From: Rhizobiaceae bacterium | GTDB lineage: Bacteria; Pseudomonadota; Alphaproteobacteria; Rhizobiales; Rhizobiaceae | DNA length: 64,000 bases | Assembly: GCA_016763155.1 (NCBI GenBank) | Contig: JAESUH010000217.1 | Span: 35,845 to 99,844, forward strand | Direction of reading: 5' to 3' | Shown here: positions 43,625 through 52,595 of the stretch, piece by piece | Numbering within the stretch: position 1 is the first letter of the stretch | Layout of the letters: each line of letters begins with the position of its first letter | Made by a program: the position numbers and the translations under genes | Notes under the pieces: generated by a model | What the model was told of the DNA's origin: nothing | The model's input: the letters and a program-made list of their open reading frames with translations, nothing else | Database searches by the model: none

Positions 43625-44562
43625 ATGTCCCTGAAAATCGGCATCCAGATGGATCATATTTCGACCATTCAAATTGGCGGGGATTCCACCTTTGCCATGG
43701 CCCTTGAAGCGCAAAAACGCGGGCATTCACTGTTTCATTTTCATCCCAATGACGTGCAGATGCGCGGTGGTGAGGTTCGCGCAAAAATGGAAACGCTTGA
43801 AGTGCGTGATATAGAAGGCGATCACTTCACTCTTGGCGAACCAGTCTTGGATGAACTCTCCAATCTGGATGTGATATTGATGCGGCAGGACCCGCCATTT
43901 GATATGTCCTATATCACCAACCCCATTTGCTGGAGCGGGTTCACCCTGATACTTTGGTGGTCAATGACCCGGCTTCTGTGCGCAATGCACCGGAAAAAAT
44001 TCTGGTTACCGAGTTTCCTGATCTGATGCCTGAGACCCTGATCACCCGTGATTTTGCTGCCATTAAAGATTTCCGCAATGAGTTTGGCGATATCATTGTT
44101 AAGCCGCTTTATGGCAATGGCGGCGCTGGCGTCTTCAGGCTGGCAGATGGGGACCAAAATCTCTCATCCCTACTGGAAATGTTTGACGACATGTTCCGCG
44201 AGCCGCTGATTGCACAGCGTTACCTTTCTGATGTTCGGGCTGGCGATAAGCGCATTATATTAGTCGACGGTGAACCGGTCGGCGCGATTAACCGTGTACC
44301 GCCGCCAGATAGCGCACGCTCCAACATGCATGTGGGTGGCGTCGCTGAACATTCGGAACTAACAACTCGAGAAAAAGAGATTTGTGAGCGCATTGCCCCT
44401 GTGCTGAAAGAACAAGGGTTTATCCTTGTTGGCATTGATGTAATCGGCGATTACATGACAGAAATCAACGTCACTTCGCCCACCGGAATTAGAGAAGTGC
44501 AGCGGTTTTCCGGGACAGATATAGCGGCGCTTGTACTTGATGCAATCGAAAGAAGAAGATAA
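43625..44562 (+). pseudogene. gshB: Glutathione synthetase, frameshifted
   Basis: GshB ligates glycine to gamma-glutamylcysteine to give glutathione. The gene is split into two frames: the first 98 or so residues ([20 protein letters not shown] to [12 protein letters not shown]) match the N-terminal domain, and the rest ([20 protein letters not shown] to the end, including NGGAGVFRL and [16 protein letters not shown]) matches the ATP-grasp part. The frames join at ACCAACCCCATTTGCTGG (43916-43933): one extra C in the run AACCCCATT would give [12 protein letters not shown] and a full-length 312-residue protein. Everything else is intact. It could be a sequencing or assembly error in the C run, or a true recent loss; both parts are otherwise typical. 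Confidence 0.85.
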
Positions 44563-44587
44563 CTAGTTTCTCATCCGATTCTTGTTT

Positions 44588-44602
44588 GTTCTATTTTTGT
44601 TC
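44588..44602 (+). promoter_or_regulatory. LexA box upstream of comM
   Basis: GTTC-TATTTTT-GTTC is the exact alphaproteobacterial LexA motif GTTC-N7-GTTC. It ends directly at the possible -35 TTGTAA (44603-44608), 17 bases before a TATAGT -10 (44626-44631), about 30 bases ahead of the comM ATG, so LexA binding would block the promoter. Confidence 0.8.
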
Positions 44603-44656
44603 TTGTAAATCTTCTTTTGTTCTCCTATAGTCCCTCGAGTGTAGGGAGTATAGATT

Positions 44657-46186
44657 ATGGTCTCAATAGTAAAAACTGTGGCCTTTCAGGGGGTTGAAGC
44701 GATCCCTGTTGACGTGCAGGTTATGGTCGCGCCGGGCAAGATTGCCATGACGATCGTTGGCCTTGCCGATAAGGCAGTAGCGGAGAGCCGTGAGCGGGTT
44801 CAGGCAGCCCTTCATGCATCGGGTCTTTCAATTCCTCCCAAGCGGGTGACGATCAATCTGGCCCCTGCTGATTTACCCAAAGAAGGCAGCCATTACGATC
44901 TTCCCATTGCTCTTGGTTTAATGGCGGCCCTTGGTGCCATTCCTCCTGATGCGCTTGAGCGGTTTGTCGTGGTGGGTGAATTATCACTAGATGGAACCAT
45001 TGCAAAAATTGCAGGCACCCTGCCTGCTGCCATGGGCGCAAATATACAAAACCGCGGTTTGATATGCCCCTATGATAGCGGTCCCGAGGCTGCATGGGCC
45101 GACCCGGATATGGAAATTTTGGCACCAAAAAGCCTGATTGCGCTGGCCAACCATTTCAAAGGAACGCAGATCTTATCGCGGCCAACGGCCTCTATTCGTA
45201 AACATGGTGATGATTTACCTGACCTTTGCGATATTAAGGGACAGGAAACTGCCAAACGAGCATTGGAAATTGCAGCTGCTGGCAGCCATAATATGTTGAT
45301 GGTCGGTCCGCCCGGTTCTGGAAAATCCATGTTGGCGGCGAGGTTACCCAGTATTCTGCCTGCACTTGAAGCAAGAGAATTGCTGGAAGTTTCAATGATT
45401 GCCTCCATTGCCGGTAATCTGGCCGGAGGGCAATTGACCGACCGCCGTCCTTTCCGCGAGCCCCATCATTCAGCTTCAATGGCAGCTATGGTTGGCGGTG
45501 GCATACGCGCACGCCCGGGCGAGGTTTCGCTGGCTCATAACGGGGTATTATTTCTCGATGAGTTTCCTGAATTCTCGCCACAGGTTCTCGATAGTCTGCG
45601 CCAACCTTTGGAAACCGGGGTGACCTCAATTGCAAGGGTTAATCACCGGGTCACCTATCCATCACGCATTCAACTGATTGCAGCGATGAATCCCTGCCGT
45701 TGTGGGATGGCGGGAGAGCCGGGTCACACCTGTCGGCGCGGGGATCGATGTGCAGCTGATTATCAGGCGCGTATTTCTGGGCCCCTGCTGGACCGCATTG
45801 ATTTGCGGGTGGAAGTTCCTGCAGTTTCTGCTGCCGATATTATGACCCGTAAAACAGCCGAATCAAGCGCAGATGTGGCAAAGCGGGTTTCGATCGCACG
45901 CGAAATTCAAAAGCAGCGGTATCTCCAGGAAGGTGTCTCCACACTCACCAATGCAACCGCTTCCGCCTCTTTGATAGAAAAAATTGCAGCCCCGGATAAC
46001 GATGGCGTGAAGCTATTGAGAGAAGCGGCAGAATCCTTACGTTTTTCAGCGCGTGCCTATCATCGTATTTTGAAGACCGCCCGCACCATTGCCGATTTGG
46101 AACAATCCCAAACCGTGGGTTGCACACATCTGGCCGAAGCAATTGCTTATCGCATCGCCGGAAACCGTTTAGCGGTAGCGGCATAG
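44657..46186 (+). CDS. comM: ComM/YifB family Mg-chelatase-like AAA+ ATPase
   Basis: ComM is a branch-migration helicase acting in natural transformation and recombination. The 509-residue protein has the Lon-protease-like N-terminal domain (VMVAPGKIAMTIVGLADKAV, then RVTINLAPADLPKEGSHYDLPIA), the AAA+ core with Walker A MVGPPGSGKSMLAARLP (about residue 217), Walker B VLFLDEFPEFS (about 300), and the C-terminal cysteine segment MNPCRCGMAGEPGHTC. The helix GARISGPLLDRIDLRVE is also typical. It stands behind a LexA box, which agrees with its known inclusion in SOS regulons of some Alphaproteobacteria. The ATG at 44657 follows GGAG at a proper distance. Confidence 0.94.
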   Translation: MVSIVKTVAFQGVEAIPVDVQVMVAPGKIAMTIVGLADKAVAESRERVQAALHASGLSIPPKRVTINLAPADLPKEGSHYDLPIALGLMAALGAIPPDALERFVVVGELSLDGTIAKIAGTLPAAMGANIQNRGLICPYDSGPEAAWADPDMEILAPKSLIALANHFKGTQILSRPTASIRKHGDDLPDLCDIKGQETAKRALEIAAAGSHNMLMVGPPGSGKSMLAARLPSILPALEARELLEVSMIASIAGNLAGGQLTDRRPFREPHHSASMAAMVGGGIRARPGEVSLAHNGVLFLDEFPEFSPQVLDSLRQPLETGVTSIARVNHRVTYPSRIQLIAAMNPCRCGMAGEPGHTCRRGDRCAADYQARISGPLLDRIDLRVEVPAVSAADIMTRKTAESSADVAKRVSIAREIQKQRYLQEGVSTLTNATASASLIEKIAAPDNDGVKLLREAAESLRFSARAYHRILKTARTIADLEQSQTVGCTHLAEAIAYRIAGNRLAVAA

Positions 46187-46302
46187 AAGAAGCAAAACAT
46201 CTGAAACCCACGAGCGTTCAACCATTGGTCACAATGCGGTGAGACGGGTTTCTTCAAGTATTATTCCAACCTATGTTCCCCAGCATGAGAAGGAATATTG
46301 GT

Positions 46303-47676
46303 TTGAAAAATTCGATCATTAATTTAGCGATTACGCTTGCACTTATTTTCGATGGCAGCTCGGCTTATTCAGCCGAAGCGCTGGATGTGGGGAAATTGAG
46401 TAAAGCGGCAATATTTGGACATGAAAAAGATTCCAATATTGCAATTGATAAACTCGCGACCAGAGGCAAGCTGGATGCATTTGCTGCATTGTTGCAAACA
46501 GCCCGGATACGCCAGAACCACTCAAGAACAATTGATGCACTCAATGTGCTGACCACGCAAAAGTTTGAGAGTTGGAATGACGGTATGGTCTGGCAGGAAG
46601 CCCATCCAGAAATTAAACCCCATGCCAGCTATCGTAATCTCAAGCGGGCTTTCCTCAATCGTATTGATCCAAATTTCGACCGTTTCCTAAATGGCGAACG
46701 AGCCTTGCCTGAAAAGATGAAGATCCGACTTGAAGAAATCACGTGGGGCGGCGTGATCGTTGATGGCATCCCGGCTTTGGACAATCCAAAGCTTATTGCT
46801 GGCTCAAATGCAAATTATTTGCTCGATAGTGATTTGGTGTTTGGCATAAAGATCAATGGCGATGTTCGTGCCTATCCTTTGCGGATAATGGGCTGGCATG
46901 AAATGTTCAACGAGGTCATTGGCGGAGTGCCTGTGGCACTCGCCTATTGCACATTATGTGGTGCCGGTATTTTGTTTGAAACCAAGGTGGAGGGCCATGA
47001 GGAACCTTTGATATTTGGTTCATCGGGTCTTTTATACCGCTCCAACAAACTAATGTTTGACCGCAAAACAGACAGCCTTTGGAATCAGTTTACCGGGGAG
47101 CCCGTGGCTGGCCCGCTGGTGGGCACCGGATTGAAACTTAAAATTCGACCGGTGACAATCACCAGTTGGGAGCGATGGTATCAATCCAACCCCGACACCA
47201 AGGTATTGGCGCTTAACACCGGCCATAACCGCAATTATGGCTCAGGCGTTGTTTATAACCAGTATTTTGCCTCACCTGATTTGATGTTTCCTGTTCTGGT
47301 AAAAAACGAGAGCAAGGTAAAACGCAAGGAATATGTTTTTGGTATTCGCGATGTGGCCGCCGCCAAAGCCTGGCCACTGGCAGCATTTGCAAAAACCAAA
47401 ATCATCAATGACGCTGTTGGATCACTAAATGTGGTGCTGATTGGAGACGAAAAAAGCCGCACCGTTCGTGCATATGAACGCGGCACGTTGGAGTTCACCC
47501 ATTCAGATAAGGTTGATCAAATTTTGGCAAATGGCCAAGAGTGGAAAATCGGCGAAGAATTTCTCACCGCAACCGATAGAAGCCGATTGCCACGAATTGC
47601 CGGCCATATAAGTTATTGGTTTGCCTGGGATGGTTATTTGGGCGTTCGAAGTGAATTATACTCTTTGAACGATTGA
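46303..47676 (+). CDS. Exported DUF3179 domain protein
   Basis: A 457-residue protein carrying a DUF3179 domain over its C-terminal two thirds: FGIKINGDVRAYPLRIMGWH, EVIGGVPVALAYCTLCGAGI, SSGLLYRSNKLMFDRKT and ALNTGHNRNYGSG are family-defining. The cysteine pair in YCTLCGAG may bind metal or haem. The N-terminus is a signal peptide (MKNSIINLAITLALIFDG, then SSAYSAEA). A TTG start at 46303 is preferred over the track ATG at 46273 since AGAAGGA stands eight bases ahead and the peptide then starts correctly. The function of DUF3179 is not known; it lies downstream of comM but after about 115 bases, so likely separate. Confidence 0.82.
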   Translation: MKNSIINLAITLALIFDGSSAYSAEALDVGKLSKAAIFGHEKDSNIAIDKLATRGKLDAFAALLQTARIRQNHSRTIDALNVLTTQKFESWNDGMVWQEAHPEIKPHASYRNLKRAFLNRIDPNFDRFLNGERALPEKMKIRLEEITWGGVIVDGIPALDNPKLIAGSNANYLLDSDLVFGIKINGDVRAYPLRIMGWHEMFNEVIGGVPVALAYCTLCGAGILFETKVEGHEEPLIFGSSGLLYRSNKLMFDRKTDSLWNQFTGEPVAGPLVGTGLKLKIRPVTITSWERWYQSNPDTKVLALNTGHNRNYGSGVVYNQYFASPDLMFPVLVKNESKVKRKEYVFGIRDVAAAKAWPLAAFAKTKIINDAVGSLNVVLIGDEKSRTVRAYERGTLEFTHSDKVDQILANGQEWKIGEEFLTATDRSRLPRIAGHISYWFAWDGYLGVRSELYSLND

Positions 47677-47908
47677 ACCATTTGACGACCGATAATTCAA
47701 AAGCCTTCCCGCGAGATAAACACCATTGAAAAATAGAGGCGTTGTTTGATGTGGAAATTGTGGTAATTTCCATGCTTCGCGTGATGTTGGTTGTCATTTT
47801 CATTCCAGAGCATTTCTGGCAATGCCAAAATGCAATGGTCAAAGTCATCTGATTTGCACAATCACATTTGCTAATAATTTTTAGACAAACTCTACGAGGA
47901 CAATATTC

Positions 47909-48670
47909 ATGCTTGAAGACATTAAAGGAAAACGCGTTCTGGTAACCGGATCGTCGACCGGAATTGGTGCAGCAATGGCCATCGAATTTGGTCGCTTGGG
48001 TGCAGCTGTTGCAGTGCATGGCAACCGTTCACTGGATAAGGCGCAGAAAATTGTTGATCAGATTATAGCTGCTGGCGGAAAGGCCGTTCTTGTTGCGGGC
48101 GATGTTTCTGATAAAGCGGCGGCTGCAAAAATCGTGGCCGATGCTGTTGCTGGTCTCGGTGGGCTGGATGTTCTCGTTAACAATGCAGGTGGCATTGTTG
48201 AACGGGTCACCAATGCCGATTTTGACAATGATATTTACGACAAAGTCTATGACCTCAACGTGCGCTCGGTCCTTAATATCACCAGAGAGGCCTATCCGCA
48301 CATAAAGGCCGCTGGCGGCGGTTCAATCATTAATACGGGTTCTATCGCAGGACGCTTTGGCGGGTTCGGCGGCTCCACGGTTTATGCCTCGGCCAAATCG
48401 GCGGTACATTCCATCTCCCGTAATGCAGCGCGGGAATTTGCACCGGATAATATCCGGGTTAATACGGTTGCGCCCGGCTTCATTGAAACTCCGTTTCATG
48501 CCAACACCCCACAGGCAGCACGTGATGGGGCCAAAGCAACCATCGCCATGGGTCGCCTTGGAACTGCTGAAGAGTGTGTTGGTGCCTACGTCTTTCTCGC
48601 AAGTGATGCCATGAGCGGCTATATTACCGGACAGATCATCGATATTAATGGCGGGCAATTAATGCCATAA
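47909..48670 (+). CDS. Short-chain dehydrogenase/reductase (FabG-like)
   Basis: A 253-residue classical SDR. The NAD(P) motif is VLVTGSSTGIGAAMAIEFGRLG (TGxxxGIG), the structural NNAG appears as VNNAGGIVERV, the catalytic serine is in IINTGSIAGRFGG, and the Tyr-x3-Lys is YASAKSAVHSISR. The C-terminal ASDAMSGYITGQIIDINGGQ is typical. It probably oxidises or reduces a small hydroxy compound, sugar or acyl group; the substrate is not known. It begins with ACGAGGAC ahead of the ATG at 47909. Neighbours (DUF3179 protein, OsmC protein) give no pathway clue. Confidence 0.87.
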   Translation: MLEDIKGKRVLVTGSSTGIGAAMAIEFGRLGAAVAVHGNRSLDKAQKIVDQIIAAGGKAVLVAGDVSDKAAAAKIVADAVAGLGGLDVLVNNAGGIVERVTNADFDNDIYDKVYDLNVRSVLNITREAYPHIKAAGGGSIINTGSIAGRFGGFGGSTVYASAKSAVHSISRNAAREFAPDNIRVNTVAPGFIETPFHANTPQAARDGAKATIAMGRLGTAEECVGAYVFLASDAMSGYITGQIIDINGGQLMP

Positions 48671-49010
48671 TGGCTGCAATTTCCAGATTACTCTCAATGG
48701 GATAGCGATATCTGGAGTTGGTCGAATGCTTGAAAAAGGGTTGTCTGATAGGGCCGCCGCGACCTATAGCCAGCGCGGGGGAACACGCATTCAGCGGCCC
48801 ATATCATGACACGATGGACCAAATCACTTGGGAGGAATTCGTTCACATCGTTTTCGATCCTTGAACTCATTGGGGACGTCATGTCTCAAGGGTCGCTGGG
48901 ATATTTAGGGATATCCCAATAGAAGTCATTTGGTGTGCGAGAAGGTTGATTTCAATGATCTATTTGTCACGAGTTTGTGAAGTTGAAAAATTAGAGGATT
49001 TAAAGATCAC
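48671..49010. other. Gene-free interval between the SDR and OsmC genes
   Basis: About 340 bases without a credible gene. The only frames (48694-48882 on the minus strand and a 28-codon plus-strand frame) lack ribosome binding sites and family likeness. A palindromic GGGATATTTAGGGATATCCC is present at about 48898-48917, of no clear purpose. Confidence 0.6.
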
Positions 49011-49484
49011 ATGAGCCAGAAAAACCACGAATATACAGTGACAATTAAATGGACTGGCAATCGCGGAACCGGCACCAGCGCCTATAAGTCCTATGAAAGA
49101 GACTGGGACCTGGCGACGCCTGGGAAACCTGTCATTCATTGTTCAAATGACCCGCTATTGGGAGGGAACCGGGAAAAGCATAACCCCGAGGATATGTTGA
49201 TTGCAGCATTATCTTCCTGCCATATGCTTTGGTATTTGCACCTTTGTTCCGAAGCCGGGATTGTGGTCACTGCATATGAGGATAATCCGATTGGCATTGG
49301 CGAGGTTGAACCATCGGGCAAAGGGCGTTTTCTATCTGCAATTCTCAAACCTCGAATCGAAATCACGCCTGAAAGTGACCTTGCTAAAGCCATGCAATTA
49401 CATGATGAAATCCACGCATTTTGCTTTGTGGCACGATCTGTGAATTTCCCTGTTACTTATCAACCTGAGATCGTGCAAACCTGA
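49011..49484 (+). CDS. OsmC/Ohr family peroxidase-like protein
   Basis: A 157-residue OsmC-fold protein, the class of thiol peroxidases that reduce organic hydroperoxides. The region IAALSSCHMLWYLHLCSEAGIVV holds the first reactive-type cysteine, and a second cysteine occurs in IHAFCFVARSVNFPVTY, matching the two-cysteine arrangement. YTVTIKWTGNRGTGTSAYKSYERDWDL at the front corresponds to the subfamily that carries a G-T-x-x-Y pattern. The start ATG 49011 is clear. It precedes polA by about 80 bases on the same strand but the two are probably independent. Confidence 0.85.
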   Translation: MSQKNHEYTVTIKWTGNRGTGTSAYKSYERDWDLATPGKPVIHCSNDPLLGGNREKHNPEDMLIAALSSCHMLWYLHLCSEAGIVVTAYEDNPIGIGEVEPSGKGRFLSAILKPRIEITPESDLAKAMQLHDEIHAFCFVARSVNFPVTYQPEIVQT

Positions 49485-49563
49485 CGCAACGTCTTGCAAT
49501 TCATGCTGGCGTGGGCAATCCTTATTCGGATATTTCAAAACCAACCTTGCAGGAGCAGCGCCG

Positions 49564-52467
49564 ATGAAATCGGGCGATCATCTCTTTCTGGTCGATGGAT
49601 CGGCCTATATTTTTCGCGCTTATCACGCACTGCCTCCGCTAACGCGCAAGAGTGACGGTTTGCCGGTGGGCGCTGTTTCCGGATTTTGCAACATGCTCTG
49701 GAAACTGTTGCAGGAAGCCCGCGATACTTCTGTTGGTGTGGTGCCGACTCATTTCGCGGTGATTTTTGATTATTCGTCAAAGACCTTCCGAAATGAGCTT
49801 TACCCAGAATATAAGGCTAATCGTGACGCCCCGCCGGAAGATTTGCGACCACAATTTGGTCTGATCAGACAAGCCACACGCGCCTTTAATATCCCCTGCA
49901 TCGAAACTGAAGGTTTTGAAGCGGATGATATCATTGCCACCTACGCCAAAGAGGCCCGCGAAGCTGGTGCCGATGTCACCATCATTTCCTCAGACAAGGA
50001 TTTGATGCAATTGATTGGCCCGCAAGTCATCATGTATGACACCATGAAAGACCGAAGGTTTGACGCGGAAGGGGTGTTTGAAAAATTTGGCGTTTATCCG
50101 GAGAAAATGATCGATTTGCAGGCGCTTGCAGGTGATAGCACCGATAACATTCCGGGCATTCCAGGTATTGGCCCCAAGACTGCCGCCTTGCTTTTGAACG
50201 AGTATGGCGATCTTGAAACCTTGCTGGAAAAAGCCGGTGAGATCAAACAAAATAAACGCCGCGAAAACTTGATTGAGTTTGCTGACCTTGCACGAATTTC
50301 AAAGCAATTGGTTACCTTGCGTGATGACGTTGCTCTCGATGTACCGCTTAGCGGATTGACGCTGGAACCCGTAAACGGGCCGATGCTGGTTTCATTTTTA
50401 AAGGCTATGCAATTTACCTCGATCATAAAAAGAGTAGCCGAAGCAACGGATACTGATGCAAGTGCTGTTGAAGCAGATGAAGTCAGCGTCGATGGGTTTG
50501 AAGCAACCCGCGGTCCTGATCTTGATGCAGGTACATCAAAAAACGGGCAAACCAGCGAAGGGATTGCCACGCCGACAATGCTTGTCGATGCCCGCAAAAA
50601 TCAGGCTTTTGGGTCGCCTATTGATAACACCACCTATGACTGTATTCACGATGCGGAAGGTCTGCAATCCTGGGTCGATGCGGCCTATGAGGAAGGTGTG
50701 GTAGCTGTTGATACGGAAACCACTTCCCTTGACCCGATGCTTGCCGAACTTGTGGGAATTTCACTTGCCATCACGCCGGGAAAAGCTTGCTATATTCCGC
50801 TTGCCCATAAAACCGGGACAGATGATCTATTAGGTGGCGGACCAGCTCCCGATCAGATGAAAACCAGCGAAGCATTAGCGATCCTGAAGCCGTTATTGGA
50901 AGATACGAGCGTTTTAAAAATTGGTCAGAACTTCAAATATGACTGGTTGATCTTTTCCCAACACGGGATCGAACCTCAAGGCATGGATGATACCATGTTA
51001 CTCTCCTATGTGCTTGACGCCGGGCAGGGCGGCCACGGCATGGATGATCTGGCGAAGAAATGGCTCGACCATACGTGCCTTTCGTTTAAAGAACTGACCG
51101 GCACCGGCAAATCAAAAATTACCTTTGATTATGTGGATGTGGCTAAAGCTACTGCCTATGCCGCCGAAGATGCAGATGTCACCTTGCGACTCTGGAAAGT
51201 CCTTAAGCCCCGTCTGGTGGCTGAAGGCATGACCAGCGTTTACGAACGGTTGGAACGACCGCTGATTGATGTGATTGCCAAAATGGAACAGAGGGGCATT
51301 TCCGTTGATCGGCAAATTCTGTCACGACTTTCCGGTGAACTGGCACAAGCAGCAGCCGGCCTTGAAGCTGAGATACACGAAACGGCGGGAGAGAAATTCA
51401 ACATTGGTTCGCCGAAGCAATTGGGTGAAATTCTATTTGGAAAAATGGGAATTCCCGGTGGTAAGAAAACCAAGACCGGACAGTTTTCTACCTCTGCTCA
51501 GGTCTTGGAAGAATTAGCCGCAGAAGGCCATGAACTGCCATTGAAGATTGTGGCCTGGCGCCAACTAACCAAGCTAAAATCCACTTATACGGACGCTTTG
51601 CCCGGTTATATCAACCCGCAAACCAAGCGGGTGCACACATCATATTCGATGGCCTCAACTTCTACCGGACGTCTATCTTCATCAGAACCAAATTTGCAGA
51701 ATATTCCAATCCGCTCCGCTGAGGGGCGCAAAATTCGCACGGCATTTGTTGCTAACCCGGGTAACAAGCTAGTTTCAGCCGATTATTCTCAAATTGAGTT
51801 GAGAGTGCTTGCGCATGTCGCTGACATTGATCAGTTGAAACAGGCTTTTGACGATGATCTGGATATTCATGCCATGACAGCGAGTGAAATGTTCGACACT
51901 CCCATTGAGGGCATGGATCCAATGGTGCGCCGACAGGCAAAGGCGATTAATTTTGGCATTATCTACGGAATTTCTGCATTTGGTCTGGCAAACCAGCTTG
52001 GTATTTCACGCACTGAAGCGAGTGATTATATCAAAATGTATTTTGAACGCTTCCCGGGCATTCGCGACTATATGGAAGCCACCAAGGAATTTGCCCGCGA
52101 GCATGGTTATGTGGAAACAATTTTTGGGCGGCGTGCTCATTTTCCAGATATGAAATCCTCCAATCACCAAATGCGAGCCTTCAATGAACGCGCTGCAATC
52201 AACGCACCGATACAGGGTTCTGCTGCTGATATTATTCGCCGTGCCATGGTGCGCATGGATGGCGCGCTGGCGGATGCTAATCTTTCTGCGAAAATGCTGC
52301 TTCAGGTTCATGATGAATTAATTTTTGAAGTTGCCGAAGAAGAGGTGGACGAGACCATAACTTTGGTGCAAAAAATCATGGAAGAAGCGCCATTTCCTGC
52401 GCTGGATTTATCTGTTCCATTAAAAGTGGACGCTCGTGCCGCCGATAATTGGGACGAAGCCCACTAA
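49564..52467 (+). CDS. polA: DNA polymerase I
   Basis: PolA removes RNA primers and fills gaps in replication and excision repair. The 967-residue protein has all three domains. The 5'-3' exonuclease (1-300) has LVDGSAYIFRAYHAL, EADDIIATYA and SSDKDLMQLI. The 3'-5' exonuclease (about 370-560) has VDTETTSLDPMLAELVG and YAAEDADVTLRLW, so proofreading residues are intact, unlike in some bacteria. The polymerase domain has ASTSTGRLSSSEPNLQNIP, SADYSQIELRVLAHV (motif A), RRQAKAINFGIIYGISAFGL (motif B) and QVHDELIFEV (motif C). GGAG precedes the ATG at 49564. A short palindromic repeat begins only two bases past its stop. Confidence 0.96.
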   Translation: MKSGDHLFLVDGSAYIFRAYHALPPLTRKSDGLPVGAVSGFCNMLWKLLQEARDTSVGVVPTHFAVIFDYSSKTFRNELYPEYKANRDAPPEDLRPQFGLIRQATRAFNIPCIETEGFEADDIIATYAKEAREAGADVTIISSDKDLMQLIGPQVIMYDTMKDRRFDAEGVFEKFGVYPEKMIDLQALAGDSTDNIPGIPGIGPKTAALLLNEYGDLETLLEKAGEIKQNKRRENLIEFADLARISKQLVTLRDDVALDVPLSGLTLEPVNGPMLVSFLKAMQFTSIIKRVAEATDTDASAVEADEVSVDGFEATRGPDLDAGTSKNGQTSEGIATPTMLVDARKNQAFGSPIDNTTYDCIHDAEGLQSWVDAAYEEGVVAVDTETTSLDPMLAELVGISLAITPGKACYIPLAHKTGTDDLLGGGPAPDQMKTSEALAILKPLLEDTSVLKIGQNFKYDWLIFSQHGIEPQGMDDTMLLSYVLDAGQGGHGMDDLAKKWLDHTCLSFKELTGTGKSKITFDYVDVAKATAYAAEDADVTLRLWKVLKPRLVAEGMTSVYERLERPLIDVIAKMEQRGISVDRQILSRLSGELAQAAAGLEAEIHETAGEKFNIGSPKQLGEILFGKMGIPGGKKTKTGQFSTSAQVLEELAAEGHELPLKIVAWRQLTKLKSTYTDALPGYINPQTKRVHTSYSMASTSTGRLSSSEPNLQNIPIRSAEGRKIRTAFVANPGNKLVSADYSQIELRVLAHVADIDQLKQAFDDDLDIHAMTASEMFDTPIEGMDPMVRRQAKAINFGIIYGISAFGLANQLGISRTEASDYIKMYFERFPGIRDYMEATKEFAREHGYVETIFGRRAHFPDMKSSNHQMRAFNERAAINAPIQGSAADIIRRAMVRMDGALADANLSAKMLLQVHDELIFEVAEEEVDETITLVQKIMEEAPFPALDLSVPLKVDARAADNWDEAH

Positions 52468-52469
52468 CC

Positions 52470-52575
52470 CTAAAGCATGTTGCGTTCATTGGCATTCACC
52501 CAACATACTTTCTCTTTTCCTTTTCGCGTGTCTTTTGTCACAAAACCGGTGCCCACTTTTGGGAGACACGCTTTA
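52470..52575. repeat. Rhizobiales-type short palindromic repeat behind polA
   Basis: The unit runs TAAAGCATGTTGCG to GACACGCTTTA. Its right half is a hairpin with GCGTGTC (52526) pairing with GACACGC (52565) and the inner AAAACCGGTGCCCACTTTTGGG, which is the consensus shared with the copy at 13995. It separates polA and the MFS gene. Confidence 0.75.
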
Positions 52576-52595
52576 TAGTTTTACTGGAGCCCTTC

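Noticed and set aside
43625-44026. 133-codon ORF as a complete separate gene
   Set aside because: Its first 98 residues are the GshB N-terminus and the remainder is out-of-frame sequence after the frameshift.
46203-46252. GAAACCC...GGGTTTC inverted repeat behind comM, considered as a terminator
   Set aside because: The loop is over 35 bases and there is no T run after it.
48694-48882. 62-codon minus-strand ORF between the SDR and OsmC genes
   Set aside because: No ribosome binding site, no family likeness, and convergent placement without neighbours; not supportable as a gene.
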